From Dermatophagoides farinae (lineage: Eukaryota > Arthropoda > Arachnida > Sarcoptiformes > Pyroglyphidae), in assembly GCF_024713945.1 (NCBI RefSeq), contig NC_134681.1, forward strand, positions 2,046,001-2,110,000: a stretch of DNA of 64,000 nt, written 5' to 3'. The stretch's first letter is position 1. Every line of letters starts with the position of its first letter. Positions 1 through 16,723 of the stretch are shown in pieces. A program made the position numbers and the translations under genes. The notes below the pieces were generated by a model. It did no database searches and was not told the origin of the DNA. It saw only the letters and a list, made by a program, of their open reading frames with translations.

Positions 1-2617
1 TCTTTTTGGCTTGTCTGTCTAATTTTTTTTTTCTTTCTACGATTATAAATGGCAATGGTAAGAAATGAATGAATGAAATGAATGAAAAAAAAACAATAAT
101 TAATTATGTGATATTTGAGCTTTCTGTATTGTCTTTGATTGATTGATGTATCTGGAACAGGCGTAATAAATGAGCAAAAATTGTAATTGGAAAATGTTTG
201 GAAATTTGATTAAAAAATGTATGTGTGTATGGAAAAAATTGACCGATAGGTCACAAATAGATATATATATTGAACCCAGAAAAAAAGACGACGATGATGA
301 TTCATCATTTTGTTATTTTACAAATATTTTACACACACACAATATAAAATGGTGAAATGTTAAACACTTACCGCCACCAGATAATTGTGTATTTATTGAT
401 TTTTCTTGTGTTTTCAAAACAACAAGACGAAAATTTTTTTTTTTTTGTTAGCAATTCACTTTTCTCACAATAAAAGAATTTTCACAACAAAAAAACCAAA
501 AAAAAAATTTAAAATCAAAGTGGACACAGACGACATACACAAACACACACGGAGAGAAAGAGAGAGTGAAAAAACCACCTGTTGATAATAAATAATAAAT
601 ATAAGAAGAAATTCGATTAATTGAAATTGAATTGAATTTTGAATGTGATGTGATTTGATGATTAAAATATGAAGAAAACAAAAATTTATAATTGGAATGA
701 AAATTTATATTTCAATTTTGTGGTCGTTTTTATTTGAGCACATTATCATCACCATACCATACCATACCATACACAGACACAGACACAGACAGACAATAAT
801 AATGAAATATTAATAAAAAATAAAAAATTGACAAACATCAACGTAAATTAACTTGACGATCATCATCATCACCATATAAAACATATGTCTCATCATCATC
901 TTTATCATCATCAATATATTTTAACCATAGCGAGTACATGGACCGTTCATAAACATCATTATTATTGCCGCGTAATACTCAACAACCACTCACTCGTGGC
1001 ACACACTTGTTAATCAAATATATTTGTCGACACACACACACAATGCTTCTTCCACATGCTTACATTTAATGGAAAAAAAAGTATAGAAAGAGAAAGAAAA
1101 ATTTTTTTTTTTTTTTTTAGTGAGCAAGCAACAATTTTTGTGGTGTGGTGGTATATACAATAATTATGGTAGTAGTGGCTGATAGTTCGATATTTCGATC
1201 GTTGTTGTTTTTTTTTTCATTCACCACACACACACAAAGCTACAACAATTTCTGGTTTAAAAAATATGATGATGATTATGAACGAACGAAAGAAAATTTT
1301 TTTCGGTTTTTTTTCATCATCATCATCATCGTCGTCGTTTTTTGTTTGTTCGGTTGGTTGGTTGGTTGGTTGGTTACTGTGGTATGTATGTGTGTGTGAT
1401 TTAGTCGATGTTCACTTTATCATCATTGATTTCGATATTTATATTGGCGAAATGATGATGATGATGATAATAATAATTGCTGTTGACGTTGCATTCATCA
1501 TCATTGATGTGATGAATAAAATCAAAAATTTCAAAAAAGCGCATGCTCATAATCAATGGACATTTGATTGATTCATTCATTCAATGATTGATCGAGAATG
1601 ATCGATCGATCGATCAATGTGTATGTATAAATTTTTATGTGTTTGTTTTGTGTGTCTGTGTGTGTGTGTGTGTGTTTTCAAAGATAATAATTGTAAAAGA
1701 AGGAAGAAATGAATTTAAAGAAGAAGAAGAAAAAAATTATCACCACACCACACCACACCAAGATAAACAAACAACCAAACAAAATACAGGTAGAGACAGT
1801 AAAAAAAAAAAATTTTGTCAACGATGATGCCAATGAAATTGAAAATGTGTGAATTTTTTTTTTGTTTTTTTTCCCCCGGTGGCAACAAGAACAAAAATCC
1901 ACACAGACAGATTGTATATCGGTATATATTCAAACATAAACAAAATTCAATTTAAAACTTCCATTTCCGGTCTGTGTTGGTGTGATGACTTGCATATAAT
2001 ATATATTTGGATTATTACGGTAATTTTCACTGACATGTACACACACACACACACATTGTGGATACCGTCTAATCTGGTATCCAGTGTATCCATTAGTGTG
2101 AGTTAACCGGCTTGTTTTTTTTTTTTTTTAGTTTTCCGGTCTATCATCATCATCATCATCAATCAGGTTGAATGAACGAACAAAAATGAAATCAAATGGC
2201 TTGTGTTTTTTTTGTTTTTATTTTATCATCAAAAAAACAAAAACAAAAAAAATTTCTTTACGATGATAAAATCGTGAATGACATAGATTTTCATTTCATT
2301 TCATTTTCATTTTTTTTATTGTTACCAAAAAAAAGTGAAAAACAAAAAATGTTGAAGGTGTTTATTTGTTTCCGTTGTTGTTTAAGTTTCAATAATAAAA
2401 AATATTTTCTAACAACAACAACAACAAAAACACAATGACAATGATAAATATACATTGAAAATCGATAATCACGAAACAAATTGCAAAAAAAAAATCAATC
2501 AATCAATCATTGAATACAAACATTTGATCTATCGAAAGAAAAATGATGACGATTATGATAATGATGATGATATAATTTTCACCGTTCGAAAAACAGTTAT
2601 GCATTAAACATGAATCT

Positions 2618-2621
<4 letters not shown>

Positions 2622-2696
<75 letters not shown>
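2622..2696. repeat. (CT)n microsatellite
   Basis: An uninterrupted run of about 37 CT dinucleotides. It is the first of several long polypyrimidine/polypurine tracts within 1.2 kb. Confidence 0.95.
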
Positions 2697-2699
<3 letters not shown>

Positions 2700-2974
2700 T
2701 TATCAGAAACAATAATTGAATTATTATTAAAGTCAAGAAGAAGAAAACAGATAAAAAAGCAATCTTGACACAATTTTTTTTCCGGATGATTTATCATTGT
2801 AACAAAAAAACAATAATGATGGAATAAATATGAAAAAAATAGGATTAAACAACAACAACGCCCACCATTTATTATTATTACTATGAAAATAAAATTTTTT
2901 TAAAAAAAACAAACGTAAAACGTTTTAAAAGGAGAAGAAGAAAAAGAAAACACGAGACACAATAATCCATTCAT

Positions 2975-2979
<5 letters not shown>

Positions 2980-3013
<34 letters not shown>
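2980..3013. repeat. (CA)n microsatellite
   Basis: About 17 CA units, lying between two long CT tracts. Confidence 0.9.
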
Positions 3014-3017
<4 letters not shown>

Positions 3018-3071
3018 TGTTATCCAAAAATTGAATTGAATTTCACGTGTTTTGTTTTTATCCTCTTGCAC

Positions 3072-3079
<8 letters not shown>

Positions 3080-3146
<67 letters not shown>
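3080..3146. repeat. (CT)n microsatellite
   Basis: About 33 CT units with a single phase break (CCTC) near 3,104. Confidence 0.95.
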
Positions 3147-3150
<4 letters not shown>

Positions 3151-3543
3151 TGTTTGTTTGAAAAAAAAATCATCATGAATGATGCAAATTTGGCTGGTTT
3201 TTATGTTTCCGTCACAGACAAAGACACACACACACACACACACACACGCAAAAAACGACGATGACGACAACAACATTCACACCTTTAATCTTTTGTTTTT
3301 TTTTATTAGATTTGATATTTACATCAACAAATCTATTTTGATCATTTTGGTGTACAATTAATGTTATTCCGTGTAATGAATAACAAAAACGGAAATGAAA
3401 ATTTTAAACCTAGAATTTCTTATTGATTGATGAGAATGTGTGAATTTTTTTCATTTTCAAACAAATTGAAAGATAGTGTGATTAAATTTAAATTTTTTTT
3501 ACTTGTTTTTTTTTGGTGTTTTGCAGAAAAAAAACAAGCAACA

Positions 3544-3546
<3 letters not shown>

Positions 3547-3639
<93 letters not shown>
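3547..3639. repeat. (AG)n microsatellite
   Basis: About 46 AG units. The purine-rich strand is now the + strand, opposite to the CT tracts 0.5-0.9 kb upstream. A shorter GA run follows at about 3,768-3,790. Confidence 0.95.
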
Positions 3640-3642
<3 letters not shown>

Positions 3643-5493
3643 ACCGAAACATAACTGTTCGTCATCATCATTATCTGGGTCACTAAAGTTTTTTTTTTTT
3701 GCATTTTTATATTAAATTGAATAATAATGGGCACCTGTCTGGTCATCATCAATCCGATATAATTATCGAGAGAGAGAGAGAGAGAGAGAGCGAAAGTGAA
3801 TAACAAGATACAGTGAGTGCGTGTGATCCATGATCATCGTAATATATATAATAAAATGGTGATGATTAAATAAATATAGCGCGTTCGATTAAATAAAGAG
3901 CGGACAATCCTATTTCATCAATCACAATTAATCATCAATCATAAAAATAATAATAAAAAAAAGAAGAAAATTATCATCATTGGATTAGTTAGTGTAAAAT
4001 GGTTCCGGTTTATTTTTAAAGAAGGAATTTGCTAGCAAAAAAAAAAAATTTCTGATTTCGGTTGCTGGAACAACCAGAACAATAATAGCAATAGTAACAA
4101 CAACAACAACAATAATAAGCTTGACATCCGGATTTCCAAGAGATGATGATGATGATGATTGCTATAATTTGATTTTTATAAATGTTCTCTTTTCTATCAC
4201 GCAAACACATTAACAGATTGTTTTTTTCTGTTTTTTTTTTTGATTTGGTTGTCAAGGGAAAAATTTTTCTGACAACAAGCAATAGCAATTGGAATTGTTT
4301 GCATTTTTTTTTTGTTTTGTTTCGTTCATCATTGATAACAAACTTGAACAAACGAACGAATGGATCGACACACACACACACACATATACACGAGAAAGAT
4401 TTTTAGATCATGATAACGATAATGGTGATACATATCAATTTCAACAACAACAACAACAACAAAAACAAATTCAAGTCATGAATTTCATGGTAAAAAATGT
4501 ACAATTGAAATTTAAATATTTTTTATTGTTGTTTCATTCAAAAACACAATGGACAGTAATTAAAAATGAAAAAAAAAACGAATTTCAATCATAATCATTT
4601 GATGATGATGATGATTGAAATACACTGGAAAAAAGATGAGATTTTGTCATCAACAACAACAACAACAACAACAACAACAAAAACAACGTGAAAGTGGTCA
4701 TTATTATTATGTCACATCAAGATGATGTGCGTGTTTATAATTGATATCATCATTCATCGACAACAACAACAACAACAACAATCGTCAAACATCTGATAAA
4801 GGTTTTTCGCAGAAACCAAACAGACGAACAATTTACATTTCAACAAACGGTAAAAAACAAAAACAAAACAAACACGCACATGTCATATAGATTAATTTTT
4901 TTTCCAATAAATCAATACAATCGATGATTCATTTTTGAAAGAGAGAAAAAGGAAAAAAAAGACATGAAAACAATCCTTGATCATGGATTGATGATGATGA
5001 TGATGATGACATCAACAAACACGCACACATTGACACATTGATCAATCACCTTGCCAACACGCACACACACACACGTACAAAAAAAACAAAAAGAAAAGGC
5101 AAAGGAAAAGGAAAAATTTCTATTAAATCATAAAACCCAAAAAACAACAACAAACAAAAAAGGAAAATGAAAATGTGAAATTTTAAAATTTCTTTCAAAA
5201 TAATCACGATGATGATGATGATGAATCAGATGATGAAATATGTAATTGAAAATAAAAATGACAACCAAAATACAGCGGCACCTTTTATGGGTTAAAATTT
5301 TTTTCTGTTCATTCAATTTCACTCATCGCCATAACATAATCACTGTGAAGTGGATTTTTTTTTTTTTTTTGGAAAAAAAGGTCACACATCATCATTAAGG
5401 ATTTACAGCTACAACAACAACGACAACAACAACAACAACAACAAAAAACAAAACTTTTAATGATGATGATGATGATGATGATGAAATATACTA

Positions 5494-5692
5494 CAGTAAT
5501 ACCCCGCTTAACGCGGGGGTTACGTTACAAAAATTCTGAGCGTTAAGCGAAACAGCGCTAAGCGGGTCTATTTTTACATAATGCATTTTTACCCTTCATA
5601 TACAATGTAACAATGTAATGTAATGTAGGGTAATTGTACAGCGTTATATCGAATCAGCGCTAAACGGGGCAGCGTTAAGCGGGGTATTACTG
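5494..5692. mobile_element. pogo/Tigger-like MITE, 199 bp
   Basis: A short non-coding element bounded by perfect 21-bp terminal inverted repeats. The left end starts CAGTAATACCCCGCTTAACG and the right end finishes GTTAAGCGGGGTATTACTG. Both ends are flanked by the dinucleotide TA (5,492-5,493 and 5,693-5,694), as expected for the target-site duplication of the Tc1/mariner/pogo superfamily. The CAGT...CCCCGC start is the style of pogo/Tigger ends. Inside are further copies of the motif GCGYTAAGCG, so the ends are partly reiterated. There is no open frame, so this is a deletion derivative that would need a transposase from elsewhere. It differs clearly from its surroundings in GC content. Confidence 0.85.
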
Positions 5693-5694
5693 TA

Positions 5695-11640
<5,946 letters not shown>

Positions 11641-11652
11641 TTATATATAATA

Positions 11653-11925
11653 CCAGCCCGGTACAGGCGCTTCGCGCCTGCCCCAGGCTGGCCCTGCGGG
11701 GCTGACTCCTGACGGTCAATATAGCTGGGTACCCGCAGGTGTGGCGGCTGCGCCGCCCCCCCTGCTTGGTACCCAGCCAAAGGTATGAATTCTTGAGGTC
11801 AATAGAGCTGGATACCCGCAGGGGTGGCGGCTGCGCCGCCCCCCTGCTTGGTATCCAGTCAAAGGTGTCAATTTTAACGCTTCGTGCCTGACGGTGGCAT
11901 TCGGTTTGGTACCGCAGGGTCAGCC
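11653..11925 (-). mobile_element. Candidate Helitron 3' end with GC-rich hairpins
   Basis: An abruptly GC-rich block in AT-rich DNA. Read on the - strand it follows the helicase remnant and ends with a perfect 7-bp hairpin (arms CAGGCGC and GCGCCTG, loop GAA, 11,664-11,680), then TACCGGG, then CTGG at 11,656-11,653, followed by a host T. This matches the known layout of Helitron 3' termini: a short GC hairpin a few bases before CTRR, inserted before T. Between this end and the helicase lie two larger tandem hairpins and an outer imperfect inverted repeat (11,688-11,702 against 11,911-11,925). The 5' terminus was not found. That this is a Helitron end is inferred from layout and neighbourhood. 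Confidence 0.55.
11714..11870. repeat. Two tandem 83-bp units, each a three-part hairpin
   Basis: Unit 1 folds at 11,724-11,777 and unit 2 at 11,807-11,859. Each has an outer 10-bp stem, a middle stem GCAGG/CCTGC and an inner stem GGCGGC/GCCGCC with loop TGC. The units start with the shared sequence GGTCAATA and recur with a period of 83 bp. The outer stems differ between the copies by a paired change (G29-C72 in unit 1 becomes A-T in unit 2, counting from 11,700 and 11,800) and by a G-C to G-T wobble, so pairing is kept in both. Confidence 0.85.
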
Positions 11926-12204
11926 ATCACTTGTGCATTGCACCTGATACCTTTGAAAAAGTTGCGTACACCGAACAGCATAATTATTATTGCTAATCGA
12001 TAAGTTGAAGAAATACGATATTTTTGGTATAGAATCTATACTATAGATACTGTGGTCATTGTTGATCTTTTCCTCGATTTCCTGAACAAAAATCTTTAGA
12101 TTATTAGGATTAGGATTTTTGCAGCGGCAAAAAGCCACATAAATCATTCCATGTTGCAATACTGGTGTAGGAAGGTACACACTTATTTTTTCGAAAGATT
12201 GCCC
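11920..12204 (-). pseudogene. Helitron/PIF1-type helicase, C-terminal remnant
   Basis: The reading frame from 12,204 downward begins GQSFE, then YLPTPVLQHGMIYVAFCR and NNLKIFV. This is the conserved C-terminal end of PIF1-like helicases carried by Helitrons, whose family form is GQT-F...YL-PVF-HGQLYVALSR. In a complete RepHel protein this segment couples ATP hydrolysis to strand unwinding during rolling-circle transposition. Only the last part survives. A stop codon lies directly before GQSFE, and no Walker A/B motifs or Rep domain are present. The usual GQLYVALSRV has become GMIYVAFCRC, another sign of decay. Orientation places it correctly upstream of the candidate Helitron 3' terminus. Confidence 0.75.
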
Positions 12205-12216
12205 TTAAAACATTAA

Positions 12217-12615
12217 TTAATTGTCAGAGCTGTTATGAATAAATCGATTCTGATGTTGCAGAATGCCTTTTTTGGTATTAGCATTTTTTTCCTTAGGCAA
12301 TGGTGGTGGTTCAAAACCATAAGCTTTCCCCTTTAATCTTTGACACTTTTGACAATGGGCGATTACACTTTTCACTAAAAAATATAACTTTGGAATATAA
12401 AAATTTTTCTTAATTTCTTCTATTGTTCGAAATATGCCACCATGGAAAAGATTAATGTGAATTTCTTTTAACAAATCTCTGACGATTGATTTATCGATGA
12501 GAATTATTGGAAATTTTTCATTAAATGATAATTTTTCATTAAAAGCCAATACGACAGGAAATTCTCCACGCACCAATTTGAATGGTAGCTTAGGATCTCG
12601 ATCGTTTTGCTGCAA
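12217..12615 (-). pseudogene. BEL/Pao-like retrotransposon integrase remnant
   Basis: About 130 residues contain the integrase zinc-binding pattern H-x4-H ... C-x2-C (HINLFH, then CQKC about 30 residues later), followed by a segment ending PPPLPKE. In BEL/Pao integrases the H2C2 zinc finger is likewise followed by a KPF...PPLP element. The zinc finger helps integrase multimerise and bind LTR ends. The catalytic DDE core that should follow is absent and the frame stops shortly after PLPKE, so this is a fragment. It lies on the same strand as the Helitron helicase remnant and only 12 bases from it, which suggests nested insertion or a deletion junction. Confidence 0.7.
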
Positions 12616-13560
12616 AATGAATCATAGCCTCTGTGTCAATATTCGAGCTTCAATGCTGCGTCTATTTAGTTAAGTGACAAATAAACGCGTGCCATTGAGC
12701 AAACCACTTTGTGGTTCAATATTGCGACTGAACATGATAATCGATCCAATGTTTAATCCAAGTTTGTCTCTATAGATCCTATAGGATAACCTTGTGGGTT
12801 TATCGCATGAAGACACTCAACATTGAATCGTCAACCGCTGTGGCTTTCTGCAATATCGTAAATGTTCCATTTTCTTTATTTTAAATGAAAAAAGTTATCA
12901 GGTATTTTAGGTATAATCAGGTTAAATAACCGAAATAACTTACCAAACGATGAGTAGATCATAGATCACGGGAACAAAAACAGAAAAAATCATTCCAATG
13001 AATGCAGTCTTCAGGCAAGATTTCATCATCAAATACACACTCACACAGGCACACAAAATGAAAATCACGTGCCACATGTATTATCACAATAATCAATTCG
13101 AAAAATTCGAATTCGAACTCTTTCTATGTTCTATTGAATGACTGCACCATCTATTGGATGCAAAAGCTGCAGCAACGTGTGCTGAGCTAGAACAATGAAA
13201 AAAAGCTTTGTCAAAGCTACATACCACAGAATGCGTTTCTTTGGAAGCGACTTCTACTTCTTAGCTGGACGAACTGTTCAGCGGCATTCAAAAGTTTTCC
13301 CCACTGTTCGATATGTTCAGACACACACACACACACAACACACACTGAGTAGCTCATACTAAATAGTTATGTTTGTACTGAAAATAAGCAGGAATGGCCG
13401 GCTCAGCTTCCCCGCATCAAATGCCAAGTTAATACACAGTGCAAGCACTTGGCGAGTGTAAAAGTTGCAGTTACTCACAAACGTTAGCGTCATAGAATAG
13501 TAGATACATGTGTGTCGATATATCGATTATATCGATCATTGACGATGATTGAAACTGGTT
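12616..13560. other. Unannotated sequence of higher complexity, probably transposon-derived
   Basis: Unlike most intergenic DNA in the window, this stretch is nearly free of simple repeats apart from a CA run near 13,321. It is continuous with the integrase remnant. I see no open frame of useful length and no clear LTR pair. It may be non-coding or degraded retroelement sequence. A CTCF-like motif lies at 13,143-13,160. Confidence 0.4.
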
Positions 13561-14500
13561 TCTCTTTCCACTGGTTTCTTCATTCATTCATTTTTTCCAT
13601 TCATAAATGAAATTTGTCCACGTAAAAAAAATAAATAAATAAATTTGTAACAAACACAGGAATGTTTTGATTTTTCTTTTTTTTTAATATTCGGTAATTT
13701 TTGGCCATTTTTTTCGATTCATTCATTCATTCATCAGTTTGAGAAACGAATGAATGAATGAATGAATCAGAAAGAGAAATCCGAAATTGTGGAAAAAAAA
13801 CTTGACGTAGCGGAAAAATAAATAAATTTTTTTTTCACAGTTTCGGATTTTTTCCATTTTTTTTTCTCACAAAAAAAAATTTTTGACTCTGAGAATCGAT
13901 GGATTTTTCTGTTCAACGTCGTCGTCGTCGTCGTCGTCGTTGTTGTTGTTGTTGTTGTTGAGATTTCAGATTGATTGATATCCATTTTTGGCTGATTTTC
14001 ACCATTAAACTGTCTATATAATATATTATTTCATTTGGAAAATTCATATGCGCTCTGCGGTTGGTGAAAAGAGAAAAAAAAAACATTTGATCATTTCATA
14101 CAAGTCAAAATTTAAATGTCAAAAAAAAAATTGTACGATTTATTTCACATATATAATAATAAAAATTGATGATGATATGATAATAATGATCACATGTGGA
14201 AAAGTTTAAAGTTTAAAAATTTTTTTTCCAAGTTTTTAAATTTATAAATTTTGAACTTTATGATTATGATGATGATGATGATGAACATTATTAATTTCAA
14301 AAGAGAAAGAGAGACAGAGAAAGGCCTGATCGAACATTATTTAAAGAAAATTATTGATTGAAAAAAGTTTTCATCCCATTCGCTCTCTCTCTCTCTCCTT
14401 CTGTCTCTATTTCTTTCTTTCAATTGTTTTTCATCTTGTTGTTGTTTTTTTTTGTTATAAAAATTTTTTTTTCATGTCATCATTTTTTGCTTGTTTTCGT
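13561..14500. other. Low-complexity upstream region of the 14.7-kb gene
   Basis: AT-rich DNA with GAAT/ATTC, GTC/GTT and GAT tracts and no credible gene. A good splice acceptor (pyrimidine-rich stretch, then TTTTCGTAG) ends near 14,502 on the + strand, so an untranslated or short coding exon of the following gene may start just after it. Confidence 0.45.
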
Positions 14501-14753
14501 AGACAACAATCGAAAAAATTTAAAAAAATTAAAAATTACCAATTGAAACAACCACAACAGCAAAAATATCTGAATCAACAAACTGGTGACAATATGATTT
14601 CTGAAGAATCTTTTCGGCATAATAAATGATGATGAAAGCCACCACTCCTACCATCACCAGCAGCAGCAACAACAACAACAACAACAATCATCAACATTGA
14701 AATCAAATGAACCGATTGAAACATTGATCCATCAGGAATTATCATCAGTAATA

Positions 14754-16723
14754 ATGTTGCCAACAATACATGAAAATCCATTACTAGAAGATTTTGATGC
14801 CATCGATGATACAGAAGATAATGGTAGCAGTGTATTTCAAATGGAACCGATTCGTTTACGTTTTACAGATGAAAGTAGCCATTGTAGTAGTAGTGGTGGT
14901 GGTGGAAGTGGTGGTGGCGACGGTGATATAGATAATATCGATATTGATAAAGTTTCAAAAATATCCGTAATCAATTCATCTATTTGTAATTTGGATCATT
15001 TATTTGGTTCAGAAACAATTTCATTCACTAGAAATGATTCAATGAAAAAATCTATCAATCATAATCGTCATCAATCTTCACGTCATTACATTATTCGTTG
15101 TGATATGAATGATAAATTTATTGATGAAATTATCGGTGATATTTCCAATGAATCATTTGTCACCATTATTGGTGGATCCAATTCATCTGGACAGGAATCA
15201 ATACCATTTCAAAATAAACCAGAACGTGGTCGTGGACGTCGTCATCGTTATCAATTGGATCGTCCTATTAGTGGCAGTGTTCATTTTGATTCCGATGAAT
15301 GGACAACAACATTGGAACATATTTTTCGTACACCGAAAAAAGGTTTGAAAAATTTAATCAATTTTGATTGATTTAAAATTAATTAAAATTCAATTATGAA
15401 AAAATCATAGCTAATCAATCATCTGAATCTGTGCTGGATGATGATGATTTTCATGTTGGTTGTTGGGATGAATGGTTTGGTGGTGGTGGTGGCAATAACG
15501 ACGATAAGAATAATGATCGCCCATTGTCGTCAACGATTAAAAAATCTTCATCAATCATCGAGTTTGATGATTGGAATCTTGGTAAATTATTTCAAGAATC
15601 AACAGCGAAACGTAATCGAAAAATTCAATCATCGTCATCAGTGTATAAACAACAATTGAAAAATGATCGTCAAGCTAAAAATAAACGTCGTTATCGTCGA
15701 CATTGTAAACAAATTGATTTTGATTACTATGACGATTGGTCATTGGATAAATTATATTCAAATTACAGTGACGATTGCCTGATGATGATGAAATCAGATA
15801 AATTATTGGCACAAAAATCACAATCAGATGATAACATTTCTATCGATTCACTTTGTCTTGATTCTGGTATCGGATCATTTGAAAGTCATTCTAGTCCAAT
15901 TAATCATCGTAATGATGATGATCATGAAAATGGAATCGAACGTCGTGAATCATTTTCAATGGCCAAAGAATTTTGGCAACAATTTTGTGATGATCGTGCA
16001 AAAAAATCTGATAAATCGGCCAAAGATCCACCTAGTCCCACAATTAAAGCATTTCGTAGTCTTCCTGAACCTATTGTTCAACAACAACAACAACGACCCC
16101 AGAAACAGCAACAAGTGAAGGAATTTGTTTTCAAAAAAAATTCCAATAATCGTTATGAATTATTATCGAATCTAAAACGAGCAAAAATTGGCAAATGTTA
16201 TGAATATCTAAATGAATTTGAACTGGTGATGAGAAAATATTTTCCTGAGCTTGAACAACAAGAAGATGTTGGTCCATTACTTAAATTGGTGATGCATGGA
16301 ATGCCTAGCGAATTATATTGGCTTGATTATTGGATTCGTTCGAATTTCGGTTGTAAATGTGATCTAAATACAATCAGTCGTTCGATGATTGATTTTGATC
16401 AATTAAAAGCAATCATTTTGAATGAAGAACAAGCCTATTTATGTCGCAAATTCAATAATAAACAATCATCTGATGATCCACAATCATCAATGGATCAAAT
16501 TCGTTCGATACGATCATGTCCAATACCGGAATCATCGGCAACGGTAACAAAAAAGATGAAAAACATCAATTTTCAATTGCAATCATCAAAACACAATAAT
16601 CATGTTGTTGTTCAATCATTGAATGATAATAATACGATCAATGCACAAAAACAACGACAACGTCGTTGGTCAATATCGATTGATCGTCATATGGAATTGG
16701 TGAAATTTTATCGTCAAAATTAA
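14754..16723 (+). CDS. Unrecognised protein with repeated D-[DE]-W motifs
   Basis: Two exons, 14,754-15,342 and 15,411-16,723. The donor AAAAAAG|GTTTGA and acceptor ATCATAG|CT are in phase (split Ala codon). About 633 residues from the first in-frame ATG. The frame is open further up, to 14,598, with no ATG, so the true N-terminus is uncertain. I do not recognise the family. Visible features: an acidic N-terminus (ENPLLEDFDAIDD); a Gly-rich stretch; three short motifs with shared spacing, DEWTTTLEHIF (15,294), DDWNLGKLF (15,566) and DDWSLDKLY (15,731), plus WDEWF near 15,464; a basic KNKRRYRRH stretch; and a C-terminal region from about 16,140 that looks globular and helical (KCYEYLNEFELVMRKYFPEL ... 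LYWLDYWIRSNFGCKC). No signal peptide or membrane segment. It reads like a scaffold or adaptor with short linear motifs, but that is a guess. Confidence 0.7.

Larger units (their letters stand above)
1..5491. other. Low-complexity DNA, no supported gene
   Basis: I see no coding region here. The stretch is AT-rich with many CA, CAT, GAT, CAA and A/T homopolymer tracts, and its open frames translate only to simple-sequence peptides. On the - strand there is one good splice-donor-like sequence near 370 (reverse complement reads GGCG then GTAAGTG), so part of this may be intron or untranslated exon of a gene lying to the left. I could not attach a protein to it. Confidence 0.6.

Noticed and set aside
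2503-3806. Arg-Glu and Ser-Leu repeat frames of 66-128 codons
   Set aside because: They are translations of the CT/GA microsatellites on both strands.
4651-4690. Regularly spaced CAACAACAA arrays as a CRISPR-like repeat
   Set aside because: They are triplet microsatellites without distinct spacers, in a eukaryotic genome.
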